This document shows positions 22,301 through 26,991 of a DNA stretch of 28,695 nucleotides, one piece after another. The stretch lies in the IMG/VR virus record IMGVR_UViG_3300029787_000241, positions 1 through 28,695 of that record, one strand, 5' to 3'. The stretch is from a virus. The position numbers and the translations under genes are program-made. The notes below the pieces were generated by a model, which had not been told where the DNA came from, searched no databases, and saw nothing but the letters and a program-made list of their open reading frames with translations. Position 1 is the first letter of the stretch; every line of letters begins with the position of its first letter.

Positions 22301-25300
22301 TCACACCAGTCTCGGCATCATATGTTGCATTTGTAGGAGTATACTTCTGAGTTGATGATTCAACAATCATTCTCTCAACCGACTCAGCAGCGATTATATT
22401 TTTATTAGCAAGTATAAGATTACGAGCATCACCATTTCTATCAGCAACTAATTCTGGTTGATCAGTAGCAACAGGATCATTAGCAGTAGTATAATCTTGT
22501 GTTAGACCATGAGAACCAAAGATAAACACATTCTCTTTACGCATGACTTGAATCGCCATGTCCTTACAATAGTTGAATGCAGCAAGAGTCTCATTTTTAT
22601 TTGATGTTGCATTTGCAATAGAACCTCTTTCATAATAATCAGCAGCATCCCATGTTTCAGCGTTTCCACCATAACCTGTGTTATCTGCAACAGCAGTTAT
22701 TGCACTTTCTAAATCAGTAATAAATGTAGCTTTAGTATATCCACTAGCAGCTGTATAACTAGGATAATCAAGAAGCATTCTGTCATATGCTTCATTCGCA
22801 ATGAATGTTTTATTATTAATAATCAATGCACGGGCATCACCAAAACGACCCGTTACAAACTGTTTAGTTGCTGTCTGTGCGTTATCACCCAACTCAATAG
22901 AAGCTGAGTCAAGAACTCTCTTAACAAATGTACTGTTAGGGATTACAGGGGTTGTTGGTCTTGTTGCACCAGCATTCAACTTTCCATTAGTAAACTGACT
23001 AGGATCGTAATCAGCAACTGTCATACCTTCTACAACACCACTGGTATCACCAATATTAACAATAGCACTGTTATTAGTAGTATCTACACCTGTACGTAAG
23101 TATGTGAAGTTACGCATTGCAGCGATTGCAAGATCCTTAGCGTAATTGTAACCTTCTAAAGTTTCAGTTAGTTCACCATCAATATAAGATAGATTAGTAC
23201 CAACATAGTAAGATTCAGCAGCTTGAATAGTATTGATGTTGCCACCAAGTCTTAGATCCTGAATTGTAGCATCAATTAAATACCCAACGTCTCTACGACA
23301 TTTGGTTATAGTAATTGTTTCTTTTACCTTAAGTGTTGGATACTTAGCGAGAATACGATCATATGCTTCATGTGCGATGAAATCTTTATTTGCTTCAATT
23401 CTATCAGCAGCGTCAAGAATCTTATTATTAATAGTTACACCAGAAGGATTTAATATATCTGCTATAGCAGTAAATTTTTTAAATCCACTTGGTTCTAAGG
23501 TTGCAAAGAATGTATTATTACCACCAGCAGTTCTTGGATTTAACTTGACATATAATTTATCTTCTGTTTTAGCACCAATCCTATATCCACCAATAGTAGC
23601 AGCAGGACGTTTCTTTGGATCTATTGCACCATCATCACCATGATATATTTTTGTATTGTTGCCAGGATCGTTAGATGCATAAACATCAAGAGTATAGTAT
23701 GACTGTCTCTTAACATTTCCAGAGGTCTCATCAACTGTTTGAGGAGGAATAATATCTGTAACAAATCCACCCTTATCTTGGTTAAACGCAAATCCTTTGA
23801 AACCAATAGCATGTAAGGATGTGTTACCAAAGTTAGAGTTAGAGTTGGTGATTGACATGTCACCACCACTTTCCATTAGGAAGTGATCAGCGAAACCAAC
23901 AGCGAAGATACTAACACACTGAATGAATGAATCTTCAGATGCACGAACGTGGAAGTTTCTCCAATCATCTTTCCAGAACGCATCACCTTTTGTGTGATAT
24001 GGAACTGTAGCAAATGCATCTGTTAAGGATGCTTGATTGAATGTGTTTGTAAACTCATCATATCTAATGAATGCTCTATCATCTTTCTGTAGAGATACAC
24101 CAGTATACTGAGCAATAACCATTGATTTGAAACCAGTGGCTTTTAAACCATTCGCCCAGATACCACAAATTCCCCATGTAGAACGAATAGAACAGTTGAA
24201 CACGTAGGGGGATGCAGATTCAACTGAGTCAACTTCTGCTTTTACGACTGCATTGGAATTTAAGCCATTTGCTGTGGTATAAGTTGTACCACTCACAAGA
24301 CTAGTATTTGTACCTAACGCACTTACACTGCCAGGAATTTGGTAGGAAAATTTCTTCTTATCTACCAAATCAAGAGATGAAATTGCAAACGTGCCATCTA
24401 TCTGATCATCTAGACCATTACTTTCAACTGCAATGAACTGGTTTCTAAAGTAACCATGATTAACTTTTGTAGTTACTTCAACAGTAATAGTCCCTCTTGG
24501 AGAGGAATCAGTACACTTAATGCTTTCAATAGCACGAATATCTGATAGAGGACCTACGATTCTGTTTTCTTCAATTCTATCTCCAAACTCGTTAGAATCA
24601 TCAATTGTTGGTTGATACTGTGAGAATGCTTTAGCAATTTTCTGATAATATATTCCTAACTCTTCCTTATCTGCGTATTCAAATACAGTTAATTTGTGGT
24701 GAGAGAAGTTTGGAACAGCAAGATCAGTCCATGCACTACCAGGACTATCAGCAGGTGGTGTTTGATAATAAACTTTACCTACACCATCAGTTGAATTGTA
24801 TAATGGAGAAGTTGGTTCTAAATCACCATCTTTAATAGTAAACTGCCAGAAGTAAGTACCACCAGTTACATTGAAGATTGCTGATCTTGGTTCAATTGGG
24901 TCAGCAGGATCAGGAACATATAAAGGACGTACAATAGTTCTACGTAGATCGTAACCAATGATAGAAGAACCACGAGGAATAATAACACCACCTTCAGTGT
25001 TATTAAATTTGTAGAGAATATTATTTGGATCGGAAAGGTCTAGAATGGAATTATCGTTCCACTCACTTAATGCTTGGTCAAAGTTAAATTCATTGATACC
25101 TGTAGTAGAAGTGAGACCAGGACGGTTATCAATGTAATGGTTACCAGGCATTACCATGACAGTGAATTGATCAAACCTGTCGTTGTCTATTCCTGGTACG
25201 TAAGAATAACGTGAAATTTCTATAAATGCTCTCTGTAAAGACTTAAACGGTCTTATAGGAGAGTTACCTCTATTATTCAGTTCATCTGAAGCGTTAAAGT

Positions 25301-25370
25301 CGTCAGGTGAGACATACAAATACTTACCAGTCTTACTACTGATAAGATTATCAAGTCTTGTCAATGCCAT
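10398..25370 (-). CDS. giant virion structural/tail fibre protein (4990 aa) with nested repeats
   Basis: This is one uninterrupted frame of 4990 residues. Order of parts: residues 1-640, a beta-rich N-terminus (MALTRLDNLISSKTGKYLYV start; GVIIPRGSSIIG and STWGICGIWANGLKATGF stretches of beta-helix look), of a kind common in cyanophage structural proteins. About 655-2400 holds five copies of a helical repeat (NKxFIAxEAYDRML ... TWDAAxxY ... KDMAIQVMR ... SHGLTQ). About 1005-2055 is a beta-repeat array with ten YPR signatures inserted in the third copy. About 2410-2640 has about five short C-x-V ... TLxxIxxxxI ... VTR repeats. About 3450-4300 resembles a fibrous triple-stranded shaft (NIEIGNVTTGSQNIKIGNTS). 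The C-terminal domain includes YLPDNPQTGDMIRFTE and ends RGWWLMEL. There is no signal peptide. A TATAAATA late promoter lies 36 bases upstream. It is probably a long fibre or tail-associated protein; which one is unknown. Confidence 0.85.
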   Translation of the reverse strand: MALTRLDNLISSKTGKYLYVSPDDFNASDELNNRGNSPIRPFKSLQRAFIEISRYSYVPGIDNDRFDQFTVMVMPGNHYIDNRPGLTSTTGINEFNFDQALSEWNDNSILDLSDPNNILYKFNNTEGGVIIPRGSSIIGYDLRRTIVRPLYVPDPADPIEPRSAIFNVTGGTYFWQFTIKDGDLEPTSPLYNSTDGVGKVYYQTPPADSPGSAWTDLAVPNFSHHKLTVFEYADKEELGIYYQKIAKAFSQYQPTIDDSNEFGDRIEENRIVGPLSDIRAIESIKCTDSSPRGTITVEVTTKVNHGYFRNQFIAVESNGLDDQIDGTFAISSLDLVDKKKFSYQIPGSVSALGTNTSLVSGTTYTTANGLNSNAVVKAEVDSVESASPYVFNCSIRSTWGICGIWANGLKATGFKSMVIAQYTGVSLQKDDRAFIRYDEFTNTFNQASLTDAFATVPYHTKGDAFWKDDWRNFHVRASEDSFIQCVSIFAVGFADHFLMESGGDMSITNSNSNFGNTSLHAIGFKGFAFNQDKGGFVTDIIPPQTVDETSGNVKRQSYYTLDVYASNDPGNNTKIYHGDDGAIDPKKRPAATIGGYRIGAKTEDKLYVKLNPRTAGGNNTFFATLEPSGFKKFTAIADILNPSGVTINNKILDAADRIEANKDFIAHEAYDRILAKYPTLKVKETITITKCRRDVGYLIDATIQDLRLGGNINTIQAAESYYVGTNLSYIDGELTETLEGYNYAKDLAIAAMRNFTYLRTGVDTTNNSAIVNIGDTSGVVEGMTVADYDPSQFTNGKLNAGATRPTTPVIPNSTFVKRVLDSASIELGDNAQTATKQFVTGRFGDARALIINNKTFIANEAYDRMLLDYPSYTAASGYTKATFITDLESAITAVADNTGYGGNAETWDAADYYERGSIANATSNKNETLAAFNYCKDMAIQVMRKENVFIFGSHGLTQDYTTANDPVATDQPELVADRNGDARNLILANKNIIAAESVERMIVESSTQKYTPTNATYDAETGVMVITSTAHGMTKASIHSPTNAVYNQTTGVMTLTIASHGFTNGQRILIRDNSITFTCTKDSNATNHSYPRATDPSSGKWLTISNKTTDTFEVNVGPANDSTAGTHTFVSAVGNSVLGENDAVRIDFNALNFTCGMDNYATQHSYPRSGDPAGASILPLEDATNDTFTINVGKSPTTNFDVTDADYDPATGDLKLTVNDHKFHKGQSVRIADGSLKFKCSQDSYASDHLYPRSDTTQHTPTNAVYNPTTGFITFTLNSHGFENLDLIKVVDNSLTFTCATDSNATQKTYPRSTDPISGKFVPVSNVTQNTFDIQTLNITPSTNVSLHTFVSAATNAILRRKDRSYQNAVEITKVGSSFLTPTGAAYTPANGDLVFTKTSHGFVNGDRVRLATDSLTFTCAMDNNATEHKYPREGDPADAEWLTVSSATADTFKVSVGAAGSNQTFTPSNATYDPASGDLTLTIGAHSLKKGKGVLIENGAVSFKCTMDGNDTAQSYPRAGRDQASGRSLKITSVTATTITVKVGNAGTNKFFKPSGASYNAATGVMVATVGQHGLRVGDDIVLKDNSLTFTCSKDGNATQHSYPRPGTDPKAGKSIPITAVSSSDHTATNATYTPTTGDLTITVANHGFNGPAVFTPTNAAYNPTTGIVTLTIANHGLDNNDFVRISDYALKFTCAQDGNVTNHSYPRPNDPASGRALTVTNVTTNTFDVKILDYTPSTNTTVHTFVSAVANSVTNGGDYIQVADGGLTFTCSLDGNSAQKTYPRAGFDYPSGRWLQIRSKTTNTFTVNVGKSSDSSTHTFVSATTNGIKKQTGEITFNVGFDADANNQYTHTFVSALAEAIQYIPQSAHTFDSGVADSIKYEPASVHTFKRAATNAIEKQAGTITVNVGASAAGDQYDHQFVAATDLTPTNAVYNPTTGIMVLTVANHGMQTDDYIKMADNSVTFTCAQDNNATNHSYPRSTDPISNKWTKITVSDANTFSIQTLDTTPSTNTTAHTFVSAVANSIKRAVVKGGGSYPHTFISAKTDSVHKIFSVAGNRTYHNSDCVDDVRDLLESIADNVAYGGNDKTWDAAYSYKTGAHVAGEETETNIVFEHAKDMAAQVIKNQKILAVGSHGLTQTYDTTITLDTQISVNNGAGDAYNLLNSNAAFIAAEAYERMLLNHPGFLPPTGNKQDCIDDIKDFVVEVAFNVGFGGNDRVWDMANLYVKGAHVAGEETQTLEAFQDATQIAIQAMRNEKVLVVGKHGLTQTFDNTITGDNLSISSDEAGDSATLLTLNRQFIADIAQGRMLANNSGYTPPVGYTIADCNDDLLDIVDVIAFNIKHGGNDRVWDTANLYVGGAVQGGAITETVEAINHLKDIALQIIKSDTVTVGGHTALSQVIYSGASTANWTDTQLANEISNVTTLSTILTNAISNNSTLKNVTRTQSVYKCNAVESSITTLSNIVQNAITAPETLAAVTRTGHTGSARCDNVKSTLDTLFKIVTDTITTPTSLNNVTRNISNGPCQNVASAATTLFKLITDTITTQGNLSSIERNVAPLGLSTGNAVNSTATTTNTYLYFTLPSGRYTTAYTPDVDETITQDTTYPECVGVSDTIRQYFANITTIIQTGVGTVTRTQPSNPTSSLAARSTIWGLKDWTPGPTSGSNPHQLETGTPVRLVPRPRYNTTTNQYVEVDKRNVRLPNGFDTNTEYYVIAPGRITKPEDYSGTTTFNGSDQTKLMLANSKDNAAAGIYIHSAEVEAIHPDVEIDIYQFVLDDKYDLHEYGCVLSTAVSGGIITDIPHIFDVPNASVTSHKVFFRKNEGGNLPVVGGSSASDPDVADGSSRLRGDKFFYAKYNTAKVITVHKTHADAISGSNPIIFVPLNSGTYNFSVFSDKRESPMRYDPTYDGNVGTTDKGKWYLNVKNESSNAQSILGRFHDSEYSDSSGNNKTNDSYYERIDDSAREANDRIYRLRYVIPKYLKSVRDPLNGFSIKARKDDTRKLLPQKIKLKPVTGNVTKAKFFNTTDSGNANEVIGFKDADFTSNSIAKTNASGENIFYDPYKKDTSGTKNYLRTIETSNYVSMSIQSGRYYTENSNEYLELTVFDHNITNVGLKNENFTTVKITAPQGGNFTANKTSSVTANAVTWTGNSSGSGYIHAALQVPNTTTWHLIIKGVSGDIKYSSTDNIRFTQGSVFADLLDFPNSGKSLVRKDLIKENLPQFYYRQNGAKVYTITPGDIITDAANIQFYVESVEDAGEIDETFYVYDVQEIQRRIFDQQDGIFYLTAVRGNISPFPQGAGNLGNFRNFKFSQPISKLYPLDYKNDPLWFKQLNPSAKDPGQTYSAADNYVHGLVTVNDFKGSLTKESVTDFLATEALKNNNYTGSNILEAQNGNASAGSEDRKIPIAGDSTVVVDQRMYVELRRPSIARAGNHTFEYLGFGPGNYSTGLPARQEVLLSTTQDFYAQSKKQDGGLVFYTGLNSNGDLYIGNRKIDAITGEEIFLESASLVGSDDEDDAVGNLVTTFDTPVTFNEYITVNGGENGDQTSTFNSPVTINVGADVRDLTLGLPNVGVLSSLKVTSNVSSTKDDSSLDRTAMTKNRQTNGDIIIAGNRVAAGVFQFNQRGSLGSGQGYKIQTHAVASVASNITPDQDGTYDASQVVAYGSAGAPLTGDILLKGESVGNSGSLGWIFSNSFTTITSQIEKFIFNSTRTITIQWKSGVTNANVITGGLIAGQEIKLVGLSESKLNGTFLINTGFTSGGNTCTFSIAANDTISAGELVFNNTNTPNAVIKLANASWKEVGVLGAQTIRTDTQTIGEYKIGINTVARAAHVDYADAFVSAATDPLANLDVVGTAWISGKTIANFAAHATYAARTQTAQDHAFMVGGDSSAPQSAATFRVSTTNNGRVGINTTLANMNSALTVTGTSEFTASATFQDDISVNGGGAGSANSADINTTITNGTATLFNNNTFVGLTTGTRPTQGLLVGGSARNIEIGNVTTGSQNIKIGNTSGDSEITIGDSIDGSNTNKSKLTLGGAFASTESDSFVQIDTKALKTSGDVILGTRRGLTDTTKFESPSGTVEFLSGNSATSIVDFATNASTLRIAGQGGTTTIRNNLVVDATSRFNADMTLCGGNASYSFVGRRAQAGSTIQSHTSGILGNNLFDNNVDLITVLVSTAATGELNKIDTAGSGDWGGTSYQQTPTGQSAATFPVLTGDKYYLPIKRTPYDANGVQYYNENDILLIDTVEQGTEYAEFVKITRLPQINTTPYYIEVQRQPFGTLSTTSTEHPDTTNIYKCNVQFDATWTTQVIDGSGTEDNVYLSQFGGVLTGSDSRATGQPGDYVIISRPSGGADGEIFELKTTLSQVAKKFSVKNGCDTNSENTLFEVDSVTGEVTINGDTSYTGGFTLNGTCTTAYQNATTNKKLTITNGSGVKTFEVDTCTGDTTIGNKHGTHFAVAESYGTTPSGYTTSDVVHVYKHDPQSTNQTLATRPFTTVAAAVVTATTNIQIQANYESFTIGDYVAIYDSAQIEIIQITAAPYVSGSNQFLPTSSNATYTNGGRGVEGTTAINAAVGLNVVKLNKLGTTTLLEDLPATRALRAPTTGKTFKARTPNQLDTRLELGLVDADLIQPKLDYIQFIRIGSEFFVTDSVDGGLDAFYQVKMPKSIRNPNVTSTTLVDLFGGGHTTVNDDFTINSGVFRMYGSDSKTLVLSIANDDGHAGDGSIEDPITNTNGMTLKGAANFFGNLRIFYEQCQSTGVCNSVESIKMTALEGSIFLGEKYYQKGKVLAIESASEKMFHVDNLGSAGTGGTEGPKDFAIYHNNAIDSFGIEKYWTANGGRRQTYVAFDITTGIGQQETNPLQNNNNYLINSTSGSNMVLYLPDNPQTGDMIRFTELAGNLTYNTSLIIRAKKINAVATAIQGDSTGSKLEAGAGQTRTVAWDSGEMVVQTRNCAFGLVYVGTYDVEGSATQQTIPASLRGWWLMEL
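17450..18145 (-). repeat. VTR repeat block in the giant protein (about 5 units)
   Basis: Successive units of roughly 35-45 residues share a leading cysteine, a helical core TLxxIVxxxIxxPxxL and the end VTR or IER: CNAVESSITTLSNIVQNAIT, CDNVKSTLDTLFKIVTDTIT, CQNVASAATTLFKLITDTIT and a diverged copy starting CVGVSDTIRQYFANITT. A first copy lacks the cysteine. The hydrophobic spacing suits a short coiled coil. Confidence 0.7.
18170..23405 (-). repeat. helical EAYDR repeat family, five copies, one split
   Basis: Five copies of a unit of about 120-160 residues encode a helix pair (NKTFIANEAYDRMLLDYPSY), then a GYGGNxxTWDAAxxY segment, a KDMAIQVMRKE helix and a closing SHGLTQ. Approximate positions are 23405-23085, 22845-22495, 22445-22360 joined to 19200-18945, 18905-18560 and 18510-18170. 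The third copy is interrupted between its first helix and its TWDAA segment by the YPR array. Confidence 0.75.
19205..22355 (-). repeat. YPR beta-repeat array, ten signatures
   Basis: Units of about 80-110 residues follow TPTNAxYxPTTGxxxLTxxxHGF, then DNSLTFTCxxDxNATxHSYPR, DPxSGxWL and a closing TFxVNVG, often with HTFVSAxxNSI. Ten YPR signatures are readable. At least three units are cut short: a start that restarts after AHGM, one that ends just after YPRSD, and one that restarts after NHGFNGP. The similarity is clear at protein level and also visible in the DNA. Confidence 0.8.
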
Positions 25371-25405
25371 ATCTTCTACTGTAGATTATTAATCCGATCT
25401 CGTTT

Positions 25406-25413
25406 TATTTATA
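25406..25413 (-). promoter_or_regulatory. T4-type late promoter
   Basis: The minus strand reads TATAAATA exactly, the T4-type late consensus recognised by the phage late sigma factor (gp55) with the sliding clamp. It lies 36 bases before the ATG of the giant virion gene and just past the tmRNA terminator, where a promoter for the structural operon is expected. No other exact match was noticed inside the operon. Confidence 0.75.
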
Positions 25414-25474
25414 CAAGTAAAGCACTAGGTTTGACTGGGGTTCTAAAATTTTACATAGAAGTAATTTTAACCAT

Positions 25475-25498
25475 TAAAAAAGAGGGCATTACACCCCC
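25475..25498 (-). terminator. rho-independent terminator of the tRNA-tmRNA unit
   Basis: On the minus strand GGGGGT, loop GTAAT and GCCCTC (with one G.T and one T.G pair) form a six-pair stem followed by six T. It lies directly after the tmRNA coding piece and so ends the cpeT-HNH-tRNA-tmRNA transcript. Confidence 0.75.
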
Positions 25499-25499
25499 T

Positions 25500-25737
25500 A
25501 GGGTTGTTGGGTTACAAGGACAACCTATCCCCGATCTCTCCTATGCAGTCGCTAGTTCACGAGTGCGAGAGAATGCAACGATTTTATTCGCTGCGAAGTT
25601 AGATGTTTTTGCATCTGTGGTTTGCTTATCCAAGCAGGTTTCAGTCATGTCCCTTATACCCCGTCAAAACCAGTGCATCCCCGTGATGGAGATGAGGGGA
25701 GTTGAACCCCTGTCCGAAATGTAGGTTACATCACCTA
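25500..25737 (-). ncRNA. ssrA: circularly permuted (two-piece) tmRNA
   Basis: The acceptor piece comes first on the minus strand (about 25737-25687), with the hallmark TTTCGGACAGGGGTTCAACT, a T-arm (AGGGG/CCCCT) and the acceptor strand CATCTCC plus discriminator A. After only four bases (TCAC) the coding piece begins at 25682 with GGGGATG and the D-loop TGGTTTTGACGGGG. GGGGATG pairs with CATCTCC over seven pairs and keeps the G3.U70 wobble that alanyl-tRNA synthetase needs. The tag frame at 25594-25541 encodes AANKIVAFSRTRELATA then TAG; the resume codon is GCA or the next GCG. A stem GGTTGT/ACAACC follows. CCA is not encoded, so it must be added. The product rescues stalled ribosomes and tags proteins. 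Order and tag match alpha-cyanobacterial ssrA. Outer ends are approximate. Confidence 0.9.
25541..25594 (-). other. tmRNA proteolysis-tag reading frame
   Basis: The frame GCA GCG AAT AAA ATC ... GCA TAG encodes AANKIVAFSRTRELATA inside the tmRNA coding piece. The ANKIV-FSR core is that of marine picocyanobacterial tags. The end LATA differs from the usual hydrophobic-Ala-Ala ending. Confidence 0.85.
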
Positions 25738-25753
25738 TTCCCCATAAGGGGAA
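25738..25753 (-). other. hairpin between tRNA-Arg and tmRNA
   Basis: TTCCCC, loop TTAT and GGGGAA form a perfect six-pair hairpin filling the space between the tRNA-Arg discriminator and the tmRNA acceptor piece. There is no T-run after it, so it is more likely an RNA-processing spacer or part of the precursor than a terminator. Confidence 0.5.
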
Positions 25754-25827
<74 letters not shown>

Positions 25828-25840
25828 AAAATCCTGTAGG

Positions 25841-25913
25841 TGCTTCTTGAGGGAATTGAACCCACCTTATCCGAATTATGAGTTCGGTGCATTCACCAGA
25901 TTGCTAAAGAAGC
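25841..25913 (-). tRNA. tRNA with CAT anticodon (Met, or Ile2)
   Basis: The 73-base cloverleaf has acceptor GCTTCTT/AAGAAGC, anticodon stem CCGAA/TTCGG with loop CTCATAA (anticodon CAT), and T-arm GTGGG TTCAATT CCCTC with one T-T mismatch. The D-stem is only three pairs plus a mismatch. The 1-72 pair is G-C, so it is not an initiator. Elongator Met and lysidine-modified Ile both carry CAT; I cannot separate them from sequence alone. It starts four bases after the HNH gene. Confidence 0.85.
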
Positions 25914-25917
25914 CTTG

Positions 25918-26271
25918 TTAGGATGGTAACAATATTAAATCAGGTAACTTTTTGATACCTGCATGTACGAGTCTGTGACAATTAGAACATAATGGAACGC
26001 ACTTGTTGACTTCTTCCAGAAGTTTATCATATGGTCCTGTCCTTGTCAACCCTGTCAGGGAAACAGTTTTCTCGCTGTTGTCTGCACGATGAAGATCCAT
26101 TACACATATAGGATACTGTATATTACAACAGACACAAGGATTTGACTTGGCATCATCTACCAACTTCTGTCTATTTTCAGGACCACGTTGGTTGATTCTC
26201 TTAGTCTTGCCGTGTTTTCTAGCCCATTCACGCTGATATTCTCTATTCTTCTGTTTGTCCTTTATTGGCAT
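25918..26271 (-). CDS. HNH endonuclease-like protein
   Basis: The protein has 117 residues. The N-terminus is very basic (MPIKDKQKNREYQREWARKHGKTKR), suited to DNA binding. The C-terminal part has a zinc-binding HNH layout: C46-x-x-C49, then DLH61 as the first catalytic His, and CVPLCSNCHRLVH with C95-x-x-C98, H99 and H103. The length and layout fit small free-standing phage HNH nucleases, some of which act in homing or DNA packaging. Its start lies 29 bases inside the upstream 50-residue ORF, and its stop is four bases before the tRNA-Met gene, so it seems to be part of the same transcript. A homing role near the RNA-gene cluster is inference. Confidence 0.8.
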   Translation of the reverse strand: MPIKDKQKNREYQREWARKHGKTKRINQRGPENRQKLVDDAKSNPCVCCNIQYPICVMDLHRADNSEKTVSLTGLTRTGPYDKLLEEVNKCVPLCSNCHRLVHAGIKKLPDLILLPS

Positions 26272-26395
26272 GTAGAACCTCTAATGCTTTACGTACTTCT
26301 GGAGTTTCATCCCAAGACCATATGTTAGTATGCTTAGGATTCTTTTTCTTTTGTACAAATTCTTTTTTTGTTGTTTCGCTGCTTTTTAGTTTCAT
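26243..26395 (-). CDS. small hypothetical protein (50 aa)
   Basis: The ORF begins with ATG at 26395, overlapping the cpeT stop by four bases (ATGA), and ends with TAG at 26245-26243, running 29 bases into the HNH gene. It encodes a lysine-rich N-terminus (MKLKSSETTKKEFVQKKK) followed by TNIWSWDETPEVRKALEVLH. The tight coupling and the ordered C-terminal half favour a real gene. Function is unknown. Confidence 0.55.
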   Translation of the reverse strand: MKLKSSETTKKEFVQKKKNPKHTNIWSWDETPEVRKALEVLHANKGQTEE

Positions 26396-26868
26396 ATCGC
26401 TATTGGTTTATCAGATTTTTCTAAATTGTATATAACGTCACTACCCCAAACAAGTTTGTCATCTCTCCAACCTTGATCCCTACTCTTGTAGTATTCTCCA
26501 TTGAACTTTACTGTAGATCTTACCACACCTCCACGGATAATGCAAGCATCTGTCTTGACTTTACCATCATAATAATCTCCTACTTGGAAGAACATCATAT
26601 CACAACAATAGTTATGTTCACCCCAATCAGGTGTCCAATTTTGTACTATGATAACACCTTGTTGTTCATGAACTCTATGCCACTTATTCCTATATGGATT
26701 TTCTTCACCCATATAATGATACCATTGTTTAGAAGTTAATTCATTATCACTAATACGTTCCCACTTAAGTTTACAATGAGCATACTTAGCAGGATTAGAT
26801 GATGCTTGATTCCAATTATCATAAAATCCCTCCAACTTATCACAAAAATCTTTTACTAGACTAGGCAT
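26392..26868 (-). CDS. cpeT: CpeT-like phycobiliprotein-associated protein
   Basis: The protein has 158 residues. It shows the CpeT/CpcT pattern: an N-terminal F..W.Q....NP..YAH...KW segment (FYDNWNQASSNPAKYAHCKL), then QWYHYMGEENPYRNKWHRVH, VIIVQNW, CCDMMF and the C-terminal YYKSRDQGWRDDKLVWGSD. Host members act in bilin attachment or bilin-chaperone roles on phycobiliproteins; cyanophage CpeT genes are known auxiliary metabolic genes. It is somewhat shorter than the usual host protein of about 200 residues. No Shine-Dalgarno sequence is seen before its ATG. It heads a run of overlapping genes leading to the tRNAs and tmRNA. Family call is firm; the reaction in phages is less certain. Confidence 0.85.
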   Translation of the reverse strand: MPSLVKDFCDKLEGFYDNWNQASSNPAKYAHCKLKWERISDNELTSKQWYHYMGEENPYRNKWHRVHEQQGVIIVQNWTPDWGEHNYCCDMMFFQVGDYYDGKVKTDACIIRGGVVRSTVKFNGEYYKSRDQGWRDDKLVWGSDVIYNLEKSDKPIAI

Positions 26869-26991
26869 AAATATTTGTTAAAATTAAGGTGTAATTGTTG
26901 ATTCCCACACATATATAATGGTAGAATTAAGGAGTAGCAAGATGAGGTGAGAAGTTCTTCATTATGAGTCCATTTAATTCAAGAGGTGTTT
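26869..26991 (+). promoter_or_regulatory. divergent intergenic region with plus-strand -10 element
   Basis: This A+T-rich stretch separates the minus-strand cpeT start from the plus-strand microgene. A perfect TATAAT lies at 26914-26919 on the plus strand, but no convincing -35 box is found at 15-19 bases. CATAAATA at 26868-26875 on the plus strand resembles a T4-type late promoter. AAGGAG at 26929-26934 precedes a two-codon frame (ATG AGG TGA), which may be chance. Confidence 0.4.

Noticed and set aside
19205-22355. Possible CRISPR array or DNA-level tandem repeat
   Set aside because: The units are 240-330 bases, diverged, and keep one reading frame; they are protein repeats, not short identical repeats with spacers.
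25431-25724. A 97-codon plus-strand open frame
   Set aside because: It lies antisense to the tmRNA gene, whose conserved structure explains the sequence; the product resembles no protein and has no ribosome-binding site.
25738-25753. Hairpin TTCCCC/GGGGAA taken as a terminator
   Set aside because: No T-run follows on either strand, and stopping here would separate the tmRNA from its likely transcript.
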